Source of the DNA: Anaerobacillus alkalidiazotrophicus
GTDB lineage: Bacteria > Bacillota > Bacilli > Bacillales_H > Anaerobacillaceae
DNA: 53,964 nt
Direction of reading: 5' to 3'
Assembly (NCBI RefSeq): GCF_001866055.1
Contig: NZ_MLQS01000017.1
Span: 588,008 to 641,971 of the forward strand
Shown here: positions 27,241 to 36,309 of the stretch, piece after piece
How the letters are laid out: the number at the start of each line of letters is the position of its first letter
Position numbering within the stretch: the first letter of the stretch is position 1
Made by a program: the position numbers and the translations under genes
Notes under the pieces: model-generated
Told to the model about the DNA's origin: nothing
What the model saw: the letters and a program-made list of their open reading frames with translations, nothing else
The model's database searches: none

Positions 27241-27624
27241 TTAAGTGCTAGTATTAATCATGTGATGTGCAGTTTGTGTTAAGCGCTCAAAGACATAGTC
27301 CCGAACTGGACCTTCAAGACCTATATCAGTCATTGCTTCATTCATACATTGAAGCCAAGCGTGGGCCCGTTGTGGCGTGATCGGAAAAGGCATGTGTCTC
27401 GCTCTAAGCATAGGATGTCCATGTTCATCACTATATAAAGTAGGTCCCCCGAGAAACTGTGTTAAAAACTGCTTTTGTACTCTAGCTGTTTCGGTTAAAT
27501 CATCAGGGAAGATAGGTGTTAGGAGTGGGTGCTTCTGTACTTTGCTGTAAAAGCTTTCGACAAGTTGATCTATTACATCTTTACCACCTATTGCTTCAAA
27601 TGGGTTGTTAGACTGTGCACTCAT
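27241..27624 (-). CDS. yjbI: Truncated haemoglobin (group II, TrHbO)
   Basis: A 127-residue 2/2 haemoglobin that binds O2 or NO in the cytoplasm. The helix-B Tyr is in VESFYSKVQ, the proximal His is in LRARHMPFPIT (about 77) and the conserved Trp is in AHAWLQCM (about 88). The FLGGPTLYSDEHGHP loop is typical. AAGGAGAC is the ribosome site. It is the first gene of the yjbI-yjbH operon. In B. subtilis YjbI can protect against protein tyrosine/thiol oxidation. Confidence 0.94.
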   Translation of the reverse strand: MSAQSNNPFEAIGGKDVIDQLVESFYSKVQKHPLLTPIFPDDLTETARVQKQFLTQFLGGPTLYSDEHGHPMLRARHMPFPITPQRAHAWLQCMNEAMTDIGLEGPVRDYVFERLTQTAHHMINTST

Positions 27625-27738
27625 AAGTTGTCTCCTTTAAGTAGTGTGTAGCCTTATTTTAGCAAGGGGGGGACTTCATCGCAAATAATTAGCTTTTACC
27701 TTTAAGTAAATACCGTTGGTAAGGAGAATAATATCAAA

Positions 27739-27769
27739 CAAAAAAACTCTCTTTGTTAAAAAGAGAGTT
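27739..27769 (-). terminator. Terminator of yjbK-yjbJ
   Basis: On the minus strand AACTCTCTT pairs with AAGAGAGTT and TTTTT follows, 10 bases after yjbJ. Confidence 0.85.
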
Positions 27770-27778
27770 GGATTTTCA

Positions 27779-28438
27779 TCAGATACTCAAGTAAGTACTG
27801 AGCACTTTTGGTACATAGCGTCTTGTTTCATTAAAAGGTGGTATTCCACCATGTTTATCGACATTACCTGGACCAGCATTATAAGCGGCTAGAGCAAGTG
27901 ACACATCGCCATTATAGCGATCTAACATTTGTCTTAAATATTTTGTTCCACCTTCAATATTTTCTTTAGGATCGAAAACATTATTAACATTTAAACCACG
28001 AGCTGTTGCAGGCATTAGTTGCATTAAACCGAGAGCTCCTGCGTGACTTCTTGCATTAGGATCAAAGTTTGATTCATGTTTTATAACAGAATAAATTAAC
28101 TTAGGGTCTACATTAAATTTTTTCGCTGCTTCTTCAATATAATGGTTGTATTTTCCCTCACCTGTAGTAGTGAGAGTTTGTAGTGGTTCTTTTGTAGCCA
28201 TTGGTAGTAGGCTTACTTTGTTTGTTCCATGTAAGTTTGATAAAGAAAGTGAAGGATCTAGCTTCTTTGAAACGTTAAGGTTTTGAAGCGTTTGTTTGAT
28301 ATGGTTATCTAATTTTTCTTCTAGAAAGGTTGAAAACAAGGATTCAAAAGATGTTGAAGTAAGCTGGTTACTTTTCTGCATATTTCGAATTGCTTGTAGC
28401 TCAAACATATGTTGAAAATTAGTCGAGACTTTCAAAGA
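27779..28438 (-). CDS. yjbJ: Lytic transglycosylase YjbJ
   Basis: A 219-residue protein with a C-terminal SLT domain (about 105-215). The catalytic Glu is in IKHESNFDPNA, and GALGLMQLMPATA and LALAAYNAGPGNV are classic SLT motifs. It cleaves peptidoglycan glycan strands. No clear signal peptide is seen, which is unusual but also true of Bacillus YjbJ. The start is either GTG 28447 or TTG 28438; I favour 28438, since AGGTGGTGG fits it better. It lies just downstream of the CYTH gene. Confidence 0.9.
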   Translation of the reverse strand, partial: SLKVSTNFQHMFELQAIRNMQKSNQLTSTSFESLFSTFLEEKLDNHIKQTLQNLNVSKKLDPSLSLSNLHGTNKVSLLPMATKEPLQTLTTTGEGKYNHYIEEAAKKFNVDPKLIYSVIKHESNFDPNARSHAGALGLMQLMPATARGLNVNNVFDPKENIEGGTKYLRQMLDRYNGDVSLALAAYNAGPGNVDKHGGIPPFNETRRYVPKVLSTYLSI

Positions 28439-28453
28439 TTCCACCACCTAAAG

Positions 28454-29038
28454 TTATTTGCATTCAGCTTTTCTTAAAAAGAATCGTTTGATTTTGTTTT
28501 CTGTTTTTTTGATAGGAATTTGGAGATTGGTAAAGAGTCCCGAGAAAATTTCTTTTCCTTTTTCTTCGTCGGTTACTTCATACTCAATTTCGAAATCTTC
28601 TACCCCTAAATAAATGCTATGATCAAACACCAGTGTTCCGCCAAGGTAGGAAATTTCAGCTCGATTAGTTATTAAAGATCCTAAATACCTACATTTGCTT
28701 AAGTCAATTTGAAAAGATGTATAAAGTTGAGTAGCGACAGCCCCTTTAGGTAATGCTTCTCCATTAAAGGAACGATTGGCATCTTCATCTGTTATGTCTT
28801 GGTGAGTTTCTAATAGTCCGACTTTGTGTGGCTGCTTTAATGTTAATGTGTACTTATTTTGTTTTTCTCTAATACGAAGAGCACTTCCGTGAGCTTTTAT
28901 CTTAAAATCATTGGTATCAAAATAGTAATTTTTTTGTTTTTTTAAGTCTGATTCTTTTACAGAAAAATGAGAAAGTAGTTTAAAAAAATCTTCTTTTGTG
29001 ACAATATTTTTAAATTCAATTTCGATTTCTTGTTTCAT
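28454..29038 (-). CDS. yjbK: CYTH domain protein YjbK
   Basis: A 194-residue CYTH (triphosphate tunnel) protein. The hallmark EIEIEFKN is at residues 4-11, followed by ALRIREKQNKYTLTLKQP and the later acidic FEIEYEVTDEE, which line the tunnel. Family enzymes hydrolyse triphosphates or polyphosphate; the substrate here is unknown. The RNA following the gene runs into yjbJ 15 bases on. A repeat cluster lies upstream. The B. subtilis gene occupies the same position, beside the alarmone synthetase. Confidence 0.92.
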   Translation of the reverse strand: MKQEIEIEFKNIVTKEDFFKLLSHFSVKESDLKKQKNYYFDTNDFKIKAHGSALRIREKQNKYTLTLKQPHKVGLLETHQDITDEDANRSFNGEALPKGAVATQLYTSFQIDLSKCRYLGSLITNRAEISYLGGTLVFDHSIYLGVEDFEIEYEVTDEEKGKEIFSGLFTNLQIPIKKTENKIKRFFLRKAECK

Positions 29039-29109
29039 TATTTAAAACCTCTTTGCTATGCTAATAAGTCGAAGTGATTATTAGCTTTTTTTTAGTTGAA
29101 AGCTGACTA

Positions 29110-29235
29110 CCTTTAGCGTGTACAATCTTGGTCCTCACTACATCACTTTTCGGTTACTACGAAGCGGCTTTGCTCTTGAGCAAACGGAGTGTCACAGGAG
29201 CAGCTGCTCGTGACCAAGGCGCTTGCGCTTTTCTT
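29110..29235 (+). repeat. Modular cassette repeat, copy 4 (left end missing)
   Basis: It keeps the interior ACTACGAAGC...GGAGCAGCTGCTCGTGACC and the right end AAGGCGCTTGCGCTTTTCTT, but the standard left end is replaced by unrelated sequence. The same interior closes the copy at 39644-39966. Confidence 0.7.
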
Positions 29236-29392
29236 ACATAATCAGAATTTATAAATTTCTAACTTGGAAACTGTCTAGCTTCAGCGCCTACGAGCTCGGT
29301 CACTTCAGTCCTTTTCAGAAGCCAAAGAGCGGCTTCAGTCAAAGGCCTTCCAGTGCCTATCGCTCGTGACCAAGGCGCTTGCGCTTTTCTTA
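29236..29392 (+). repeat. Modular cassette repeat, copy 5
   Basis: It starts ATAATCAGAATTTATAAATT at the end of copy 4, so the two are in direct tandem. The interior begins CTACGAGCTCGGTCACTTCAG, shared with 39644-39966, and ends CGCTCGTGACCAAGGCGC before the right end. It occupies most of the 450-bp gap between yjbK and yjbL. Confidence 0.8.
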
Positions 29393-29493
29393 ATCATACT
29401 ACGATTTGTCGAATATTGATAGTTTTCTAATTATCGAAAAAATGTATTTTATGATACACTAAGGGCGTAAATAGTTAATTGGAGGATTTAGGA

Positions 29494-29874
29494 ATGGCGA
29501 AAAAAATTGAAGTTACAAAAATACAACTTGATGATCGTGAAGGAAAGGTATATGTTGATCAATCCGATTTTTTAGTAGATAAAAAAATTCAACCTGAAGG
29601 TCGGATGTTAACTGATTCAGAACATTTGTCATTTATCTATATTTTAGATGTAGAGGATGACTTTATTTATGTGAGCTTTGCCGAAAAGTTTTGGAATGAA
29701 CTAAATACCGCTACCAAAAAAGAGTTACCTTTATTTTTACAAATTAATGAAACAAACCGTATACCATTTATTCAATTCCAAGAAGAATTTACATATTTAC
29801 TTTCTAACATTCAAGAAAACAGCAATTATGGTGAAAGAATGGTACAAGCTGTTAATCAGACGTTCTTTAGTTAA
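29494..29874 (+). CDS. yjbL: UPF0738 family protein YjbL
   Basis: A 126-residue soluble protein of the UPF0738/YjbL family, function unknown. It begins MAKKIEVTKIQLDDREGKVY and contains FIYILDVEDDFIYVSF. The ATG at 29494 follows GGAGGATTTAGGA at a normal distance. A TTG 15 bases upstream overlaps that site and is unlikely. relQ follows 72 bases downstream. Confidence 0.87.
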   Translation: MAKKIEVTKIQLDDREGKVYVDQSDFLVDKKIQPEGRMLTDSEHLSFIYILDVEDDFIYVSFAEKFWNELNTATKKELPLFLQINETNRIPFIQFQEEFTYLLSNIQENSNYGERMVQAVNQTFFS

Positions 29875-29945
29875 TAATCTTAATAAGGTGAGGAAAAACT
29901 GGACAAAGTTTCACATACATAGATATATAAGAGGTGATATGATAA

Positions 29946-30578
29946 ATGAATTGGGATGTTTTTTTTGCTCCTTATCAACAAGCTGTCGAAGAATTAAAGA
30001 TTAAGTTAAGGGGAATTCGTAAGGAGTACAACATGTATTCTACAAAACATACTCCAATTGAATTTGTTACGGGGAGAATTAAACCGGTTTCAAGTATTAT
30101 TGACAAATCTAAAAGGAAAAATATCCCTTTAGATGAGTTAGAAACACGAATGCAGGACTTAGCCGGGGTAAGAGTAATGTGTCAATTTGTTGAAGATATC
30201 GATAGTGTCGTAGAATTAATTCGTGCAAGAAAAGATTTTGAAATCATTGAAGAAAGAGATTATATTACTGAGAAAAAGCGAAGTGGATATCGAGCATATC
30301 ATCTAGTTATTAGATATCCAGTGCATACGATAGAAGGGGAAAAAAAGATCCTCGTGGAAATACAAATAAAGACTTTGGCTATGAATTTTTGGGCGACGAT
30401 TGAGCATTCATTATTATATAAGTATAGTGGCGAAATTCCAGAAAATATTATTGAGCGTTTACAAAGTGCGGCTGAAGCGGCGTTTAAATTAGATGAAGAA
30501 ATGTCTCAAATTCGTGGCGAAGTACTTGAGGCACAAGTTAGCTTTAGAAGAAAAGAAGAAGAGCAAAGAAACCATTAA
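29946..30578 (+). CDS. relQ: Small alarmone synthetase RelQ (YjbM)
   Basis: A 210-residue single-domain (p)ppGpp synthetase with no hydrolase domain. Synthetase motifs include VTGRIKPVSSIIDKSKRK, MQDLAGVRVMCQFVEDI, KRSGYRAYHLVIRYP, VEIQIKTLAMNFWATIEHS and KYSGEIPE. It makes the alarmone from GTP/GDP and ATP during cell-wall stress in B. subtilis. AAGAGGTGAT precedes the ATG. It leads a run of genes in the same direction (relQ, NAD kinase, yjbO). Confidence 0.96.
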   Translation: MNWDVFFAPYQQAVEELKIKLRGIRKEYNMYSTKHTPIEFVTGRIKPVSSIIDKSKRKNIPLDELETRMQDLAGVRVMCQFVEDIDSVVELIRARKDFEIIEERDYITEKKRSGYRAYHLVIRYPVHTIEGEKKILVEIQIKTLAMNFWATIEHSLLYKYSGEIPENIIERLQSAAEAAFKLDEEMSQIRGEVLEAQVSFRRKEEEQRNH

Positions 30579-30688
30579 ATTTTTATAGAACGGAAAAAAG
30601 AAAATTTATAGCTATGAAGTACTTTGTTCCTATTAAAGCTTTCAAAATTTGCATTTACATATGAACGAATAGGAGTTGTTCTAGTGAA

Positions 30689-31480
30689 ATGAAATTTGCA
30701 GTTACTTCCCGAGGGGATGAAAAGTCCGACGGTTTGATGCAAAAAATAAAAAATTATCTACTTGAATTTAATCTCGTTTACGATATTGACAACCCTGACA
30801 TGGTGATTACTGTTGGCGGAGATGGAACGTTACTCTACGCTTTTCATCATTACGCTCATCGCCTGAGTGATACTGCATTTGTGGGAGTTCATACTGGACA
30901 TCTTGGGTTTTATGCCGATTGGAAGCCTGAAGAGGTTGAGCGATTGGTGATCCATATTGCAAAGACTCCTTTTAAAATTGTGGAATATCCTTTAGTTGAA
31001 GTCATTGTAAGACATAATGATACAACAAAATCTGAACGTTACTTGGCACTAAATGAATGTTCTGTAAAAAGCGTGGTCGGAGCTTTAGTTATGGATGTTG
31101 AAATCAAAGGTGAAATGTTTGAAACATTTCGTGGGGATGGACTTTGTATTTCAACACCATCAGGAAGCACAGCATATAATAAGGCTTTAGGAGGAGCAAT
31201 ATTACACCCTTCGATATCTTCAATTCAAATGGCTGAAATGGCATCGATTAACAATCGTATCTATCGAACGGTGGGTTCACCTCTAGTTTTACCACAGCAT
31301 CACACATGTTTATTAAAACCACAAAGTGAAGGAGATTATCACATCACAATTGATCATCTTTCAATCATTGAAAAAGATGTAAAATCTATTCAGTGTCGAG
31401 TAGCTGAAGAAAAAATAAAATTTGCGCGCTTTCGACCGTTTCCATTTTGGAATAGAGTGAGAGACTCATTTATTAAGTAA
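30689..31480 (+). CDS. nadK: NAD kinase
   Basis: It phosphorylates NAD+ to NADP+. The 263-residue protein has the GGDGT motif ([13 protein letters not shown], about 45), NE in [10 protein letters not shown] and the [19 protein letters not shown] loop. ATAGGAGTTG lies before the ATG. The length and place between relQ and the pseudouridine synthase match B. subtilis YjbN. Confidence 0.96.
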   Translation: MKFAVTSRGDEKSDGLMQKIKNYLLEFNLVYDIDNPDMVITVGGDGTLLYAFHHYAHRLSDTAFVGVHTGHLGFYADWKPEEVERLVIHIAKTPFKIVEYPLVEVIVRHNDTTKSERYLALNECSVKSVVGALVMDVEIKGEMFETFRGDGLCISTPSGSTAYNKALGGAILHPSISSIQMAEMASINNRIYRTVGSPLVLPQHHTCLLKPQSEGDYHITIDHLSIIEKDVKSIQCRVAEEKIKFARFRPFPFWNRVRDSFIK

Positions 31481-31499
31481 AGGTTAGAAGGTAGTTTAA

Positions 31500-32393
31500 A
31501 TGCATGGAATCATTTTGCGATGGAAAGTAGAAAATAAAGATCATCATTGTCTTTTAAGGGATTATTTAAGAAATGTAAAAGAAATTTCTAGACAAGCGTT
31601 AACAGCGGTTAAACAGCATGGTGAGTTACGTGTTAATGATGAAGAGGTTACTGTAAGAGCTTTATTGCATGAAGGTGATGAGGTTACCGTCGTTTTCCCC
31701 CCTGAAGAACGTAGCGACGGTATGGAAGGAAGGCAAATTCCTTTATCGATTGTTTATGAAGATGAGCACATATTAGTTATTAACAAACAACCCAATCTAC
31801 CAACAATACCGTCTATTTATCATCCTAATCGATCATTAGCGAATGGAGTTCTATATTATTATGACGTCAACAACATTCCAAGTACTTTTCATGCTGTAAA
31901 TCGGCTTGACCGGGACACGTCTGGGTTACTTATCATAGCGAAGCATCGATATGCCCATGATTTATTTTCTCGACAACAAAAACTAGGAAAAGTAAAACGT
32001 ACGTATTTGGCCGTTGTTCATAACATAATGGAAAGAATAGACGGCACAATTAACGCTCCAATAGGTCGCAAAGAGGACAGTATTATTGAACGTGAGGTTA
32101 GAAAAGATGGTCAAGAGGCCGTTACTAATTTTAAAGTCATTAGGTACCTTAAGAAGGAAACGGTCGTACGTTTAATTCTTGAGACAGGAAGGACTCATCA
32201 AATTCGTGTTCATATGGCATCTATTGGCCATCCTCTCCTTGGGGACGATCTATATGGAGGTTCAATAGAAAAAATAAGTCGGCAAGCATTACATAGTTGG
32301 AAACTACAGTTTTTTCATCCGTTTTTACAACGCGAATTAAATTTTAGCGTAGAACCACCTGAGGATATGAATAAACTTATAAATGAATTGTAG
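31500..32393 (+). CDS. yjbO: RluA-family pseudouridine synthase YjbO
   Basis: A 297-residue enzyme converting uridine to pseudouridine in RNA. An S4-like N-terminal part (about 15-80) precedes the catalytic domain. The catalytic Asp is in HAVNRLDRDTSGLL (about 138), and ETGRTHQIRVHMASIGHPLLGD is the C-terminal signature. The target RNA is unknown. It follows the NAD kinase by 19 bases with AGAAGGTAG as ribosome site, so it is probably in the same operon. Confidence 0.95.
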   Translation: MHGIILRWKVENKDHHCLLRDYLRNVKEISRQALTAVKQHGELRVNDEEVTVRALLHEGDEVTVVFPPEERSDGMEGRQIPLSIVYEDEHILVINKQPNLPTIPSIYHPNRSLANGVLYYYDVNNIPSTFHAVNRLDRDTSGLLIIAKHRYAHDLFSRQQKLGKVKRTYLAVVHNIMERIDGTINAPIGRKEDSIIEREVRKDGQEAVTNFKVIRYLKKETVVRLILETGRTHQIRVHMASIGHPLLGDDLYGGSIEKISRQALHSWKLQFFHPFLQRELNFSVEPPEDMNKLINEL

Positions 32394-32400
32394 CCGTTAG

Positions 32401-32447
32401 AAAAACATGAAGCGCATTCCTTATTCAAAAGGCGCTTCATGTTTTTT
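32401..32447. terminator. Bidirectional terminator between yjbO and the lipoprotein
   Basis: AAAAACATGAAGCGC pairs with GCGCTTCATGTTTTT. The right arm lies within the last codons of the minus-strand lipoprotein gene. Confidence 0.85.
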
Positions 32448-32873
32448 GACATTTGGAATAAGAAATTGGATCATTTCCATTCCGTTTTCATCGCTTATCA
32501 CCACTTCAACCATATTAATAAGTTCATCATCATCTAGTTGCGCATCGTATAAAAATGATTCAGAAATAAAGTACTCCTCATTACCATCAATATAAAAAGG
32601 CTGTTTCTGTGCATTTCCCAATGTAAAGTCAATAACTTCTGCTCCAATTGCCTCTTGTAATGTTTCATCATGAATAATAAATTTTGCATAGAGAGGGCCC
32701 ACTTTATTACGGTTCTCATTTTTCATTACAGCATATAAAGATACAGTGGAAAGTTCATCATCAATGATGATCCTACTCTCATCTGTGTTTGGAGTTATGT
32801 TTGGTTCATTACCACATGCAGTTAATAAAGAAATGGACAGTATTAATATTACTATTTTTAATGAATTACTCAT
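32421..32873 (-). CDS. Putative lipoprotein, unknown
   Basis: A 150-residue protein with a lipoprotein signal peptide (IVILILSISLLTACGN; lipobox LTAC, lipidated Cys about 20) and a mature part rich in acidic residues and predicted beta strands. No family recognised. AAAGGAG precedes the ATG. The coding end is part of the terminator stem. It lies downstream of prpE on the same strand (23 bases apart), so the two may be cotranscribed. Confidence 0.75.
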   Translation of the reverse strand: MSNSLKIVILILSISLLTACGNEPNITPNTDESRIIIDDELSTVSLYAVMKNENRNKVGPLYAKFIIHDETLQEAIGAEVIDFTLGNAQKQPFYIDGNEEYFISESFLYDAQLDDDELINMVEVVISDENGMEMIQFLIPNVKKHEAPFE

Positions 32874-32895
32874 TAATTTCTCCTTTCTAGATTAG

Positions 32896-33636
32896 TTAAT
32901 CATCAAACGTGCGAAACTTTTCTGGTACAAATGGTTGTTTAGAAGCAACAGAAACCGTTTCTTTTTCGGGGTAACGGAATGCTGTTAATGTCCCACCGAA
33001 AACGCAGCCTGTATCGATATTAATCGTTTCATTAATAAGACGAGGCTTTTTGACAGGGGTGTGCCCGTAGACAATGAAAGATTGATTGTTTGAATGCTTC
33101 TTTGCCCAATCCCTCCGAACGGGAGTACCGTCTGGATTTTTTTCCCCAGTAATATCACCATATAACACAAACGTTTTAACTTTTTTGTCAGTTCTACCAA
33201 TGTAGTCAGAGCGAATTCCAGCGTGTGCAATGACAAGCTTTTGTTGATCTAAAAGTAGATAAAGAGGAGCATTTTCATATAATTCCATGAATGATGAGCG
33301 GATCGATGCATATTGATCTTTATTAAGTGCTTTTATTTCAGCTACAGTTGTTTCTAAACCGTGGGTTTCTTGAACTTTACGCCCTAGAAAATATCGGTAT
33401 AATTTATCGCAATGATTACCAGGAGTATAATACGCTCGATCTTTTTTTACTAATTTTGAGACAATTTCGATTACCTTTAAGGAGTGAGGACCTCGGTCGG
33501 TTAAGTCTCCAACAAAAGCTAATTTTCTGTTTTCTGGATGAACTGGGTAGCTTTCATGCCAACTATATCCTAGTTTTTTTGTTAATTGTTCAAACTCATC
33601 ATAACAGCCATGAATATCACCAATAACGTCAAACAT
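32896..33636 (-). CDS. prpE: Bis(5'-nucleosyl)-tetraphosphatase PrpE
   Basis: A 246-residue calcineurin-type phosphoesterase that hydrolyses Ap4A-like dinucleotides. The metal motifs are GDIHGCYDE (residue 6), [10 protein letters not shown] (about 43), GNHCDKL (about 74) and the later VIAHAGIR and VYGHTPV. In B. subtilis PrpE influences spore germination. The position after yjbO matches that species. Confidence 0.94.
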   Translation of the reverse strand: MFDVIGDIHGCYDEFEQLTKKLGYSWHESYPVHPENRKLAFVGDLTDRGPHSLKVIEIVSKLVKKDRAYYTPGNHCDKLYRYFLGRKVQETHGLETTVAEIKALNKDQYASIRSSFMELYENAPLYLLLDQQKLVIAHAGIRSDYIGRTDKKVKTFVLYGDITGEKNPDGTPVRRDWAKKHSNNQSFIVYGHTPVKKPRLINETINIDTGCVFGGTLTAFRYPEKETVSVASKQPFVPEKFRTFDD

Positions 33637-33861
33637 GTAATCCCATCTTTCTAAAAAATAGTATGTAGTTCTCTATAGTTATAGCATATCAGTCTTATAA
33701 ATAACCTATACTTTACGGAATAATAAGTTTAAAGTGAAAATTATATTACTACTTCTAAAGATAATAGCTTTTTTATTGACAAGGCCATACCATTCTTTTA
33801 TGATTGTAGAAGTTTTTGCCATAAACATAGGGTTTAGTAATAAAGAAAAGGTTGTGATACG

Positions 33862-35934
33862 TTGTTTACTTTAGAATTACCTGTTACTGATCCTGTTCTT
33901 ATTTTTGCCTTGGCTATGGTTATTTTTTTATTAGCGCCAATTATTATGAACCGATTAAGAATTCCAGGTATCATTGGACTTATTTTTGCTGGGATCTTCG
34001 TTGGTCCTAATGGTTTAGGTATTTTAGATCGAGATCCTACAATTGTATTATTAGGAACTGTCGGACTTTTATATATCATTTTCATTGCAGGCTTAGAAAT
34101 AGATTTAGATGGATTTCAAAAATATCGAAATAGAAGCTTAGTATTTGGTTTATTGTCTTTTTCGATACCTTTTGCCTTAGGAATTGCGCTAGGGATCATG
34201 ATGGAATATTCTATTCCCGCAGCGATCTTACTCGGTTCAATACTTGGTTCTCATACGTTACTCGCATATCCCATTGCTAGTCGTCTTGGAGTCGCGAAGA
34301 ACAAGGCTGTTACGACCGCAGTTGGTGGGTTAATTATGACCGATACACTAGCCTTGTTAGTGTTAGCCATTATTGCTGGGATGAAACAAGGCGACATAAA
34401 TATTATTTTTTGGGTACAACTAATTGTTTCTTTAACTCTTTTTTCACTTGTTGTGTTATTTGGAGTACCTGTCATTGCAAAGTTCTTTTTCCGTAATATG
34501 AGTAGTCATGGTTCGATGGAATATATCTTTGTCATGTCAGTATTGTTTGTATGTGCCTATCTGGCTATTGTTGCTGGTGTTCAACCGATTATTGGTGCTT
34601 TCTTAGCGGGGCTAGCGTTGAATAGATTAATTTTCGAACAAGGTCCATTAATGAACCGGATAAAATTTATCGGAAATGCGATATTTATTCCTTTTTTTCT
34701 TCTTTCCGTTGGAATGTTAATGGATTTTCGAGTGCTTCTTGAAGAGCCGAAAGCGTTAATTTTTGCTTTCTCGATTGTTGTCTTAGTTAACATTGGAAAA
34801 ATGTCTGCAGCATGGATATCTGGGGAAATTTATCGATATTCAAAGGATGAAGTTAAATTAATGTACGGGTTAACAATTCCACAAGCAGCAGCTACTTTAG
34901 CAGCGACACTTGTTGGATACGAATTAGGTTTGTTTAGCTTAGCTCTTGTCAATGGGATTATCATTATGATTTTAGTAACTTGTATGATTGGACCCTATCT
35001 AGTTGAAAAATATAGTCGCAAAATTGCTGAGGCGGAAGAAGAACAGCCGTATGAACGAAGTCAGGCACCGGAACGAATATTAATACCTTTAGCAAATCCA
35101 AAAACAATAGAAGGGCTGTTTGATTTGGCATTCATTATTAAAACTCCGACATCAAATGAGCCGTTGTATCCGATCTCAGTTGTCAGAGAAAATGGGGGAG
35201 ACGAAGCAGCAAAAGTGGCAGAGGCGGAAAAGATGCTTGGTCATGCAGTGATGTACGCAGCAGGTGCTGACATACCAATTCGTCTTTTAACAAGAGTTGA
35301 TTATAATGCAGCCTCAGGAATTATTCGAGCTATGACAGATACGAGAATTTCTACCGTAATTGTAGGTTGGAATGGGAAACTTTCAACACCTCAAAAAATA
35401 TTAGGTGGGATTTTAGATCAAATTTTAGAGCAGACAAACCAGATGATGTTAGTGGCAAAGCTTATTCATCCTTTAAATACAACAAAGCGAATTGTTTTGA
35501 TTTTACCCCATTTAAGTTCTAAGAAGCCTGGATTTAAGGAAAGTATTCGTATTGTAAAGTTAATGGCAAATCGTTTGGGAGCTACTTTGCTTTGTTTAGT
35601 TGTAAAAGGAGATCAAAACTATTATGGAAAGCTCGTTAATGAACAAAAGCCAGACGTAGATGTGACATTAGAAACAGTAGATAAGTGGATGCACTTGGAA
35701 GAAAACTATTTACACCGTTTTAAAAAAGACGAGTTAATAATTGTCATTAGTGCTCGTCGTGGGACGGTTGCTTGGCATCCGTATTTAGAGAAATTACCAA
35801 GGAAAATATCAAAATCAACGTCTGAGAATTTTATTGTTATATTTCCTGAAGAAGTAGAAACGGTTGATCTTAGAGGTTCAAGGGGAACTACTTTACCAAC
35901 AACATTTCTTCCAGATAGAGAATATGATCATTAA
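33862..35934 (+). CDS. yjbQ: CPA2 family cation/proton antiporter YjbQ
   Basis: A 690-residue protein. The first 390 residues form a Na+/H+ exchanger domain with about 12 helices (GLIFAGIFVGPNGLG; GGLIMTDTLALLVLA with the acidic transport residue; PIIGAFLAGLALNRL). The last 300 residues are soluble and look like two universal-stress-type halves, unlike the RCK domains common in KefB. It starts at TTG with a weak AAAGG site. B. subtilis YjbQ has the same position and type. The transported ion is not known from sequence. Confidence 0.9.
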   Translation: MFTLELPVTDPVLIFALAMVIFLLAPIIMNRLRIPGIIGLIFAGIFVGPNGLGILDRDPTIVLLGTVGLLYIIFIAGLEIDLDGFQKYRNRSLVFGLLSFSIPFALGIALGIMMEYSIPAAILLGSILGSHTLLAYPIASRLGVAKNKAVTTAVGGLIMTDTLALLVLAIIAGMKQGDINIIFWVQLIVSLTLFSLVVLFGVPVIAKFFFRNMSSHGSMEYIFVMSVLFVCAYLAIVAGVQPIIGAFLAGLALNRLIFEQGPLMNRIKFIGNAIFIPFFLLSVGMLMDFRVLLEEPKALIFAFSIVVLVNIGKMSAAWISGEIYRYSKDEVKLMYGLTIPQAAATLAATLVGYELGLFSLALVNGIIIMILVTCMIGPYLVEKYSRKIAEAEEEQPYERSQAPERILIPLANPKTIEGLFDLAFIIKTPTSNEPLYPISVVRENGGDEAAKVAEAEKMLGHAVMYAAGADIPIRLLTRVDYNAASGIIRAMTDTRISTVIVGWNGKLSTPQKILGGILDQILEQTNQMMLVAKLIHPLNTTKRIVLILPHLSSKKPGFKESIRIVKLMANRLGATLLCLVVKGDQNYYGKLVNEQKPDVDVTLETVDKWMHLEENYLHRFKKDELIIVISARRGTVAWHPYLEKLPRKISKSTSENFIVIFPEEVETVDLRGSRGTTLPTTFLPDREYDH

Positions 35935-35967
35935 TATAGGCAAAAATATTCTAGAGGTGAATGGTAC

Positions 35968-36114
35968 ATGGAGGAAATCGTAATTATTTGTCCTAGCTGT
36001 CAAAAACGAGATGCTCTAGAGAATGTTTTAACTGCTCAATCAAATCAAAATGTCATTTATGAATGTTCTTATTGCCATTTTAGCAAACGTAATATTGAAA
36101 CGAGTAAAGGGTAA
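35968..36114 (+). CDS. 48-residue zinc-ribbon-like protein
   Basis: A short frame with two CXXC pairs (IICPSCQKRD and YECSYCHFSK) about 26 residues apart, a typical zinc ribbon. TAGAGGTGAATG precedes the ATG, and a terminator overlaps the stop. It follows yjbQ by 33 bases and may share its transcript. Family not recognised. Confidence 0.65.
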   Translation: MEEIVIICPSCQKRDALENVLTAQSNQNVIYECSYCHFSKRNIETSKG

Positions 36115-36141
36115 GTCACTTTAAGTGTTCTTACCTTTTTC
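36109..36141 (+). terminator. Terminator after the zinc-ribbon gene
   Basis: GGTAAG and CTTACC enclose an inner ACTT/AAGT stem, followed by TTTTTC. Confidence 0.65.
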
Positions 36142-36224
36142 AGTATTTAGATAAAGTAAGGGAGTGTTAGTTTCTCATTTAAGAAGTGTGAAAACACTGT
36201 AATGTAATCTTGAAAAAACACTTC

Positions 36225-36252
36225 TTGCTTATTTATAGGTACATGCTATAAT
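36225..36252 (+). promoter_or_regulatory. Promoter of fabI
   Basis: TTGCTT, a 16-base spacer and TATAAT lie just upstream of the FapR-type operator. Confidence 0.6.
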
Positions 36253-36253
36253 T

Positions 36254-36272
36254 ATTAGGACCAAGTGCTAAT
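36254..36272. promoter_or_regulatory. FapR operator of fabI
   Basis: ATTAGGACCAAGTGCTAAT closely resembles the FapR inverted repeat (ATTAGTACC-N-GGTACTAAT type). It overlaps the transcription start expected from the TATAAT box, the usual place for repression. Malonyl-CoA releases FapR, so fabI would rise when fatty acid precursors accumulate. Confidence 0.8.
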
Positions 36273-36309
36273 ATCAACTTATTGTATTAAAATAAAAGGA
36301 GGACTTTCG

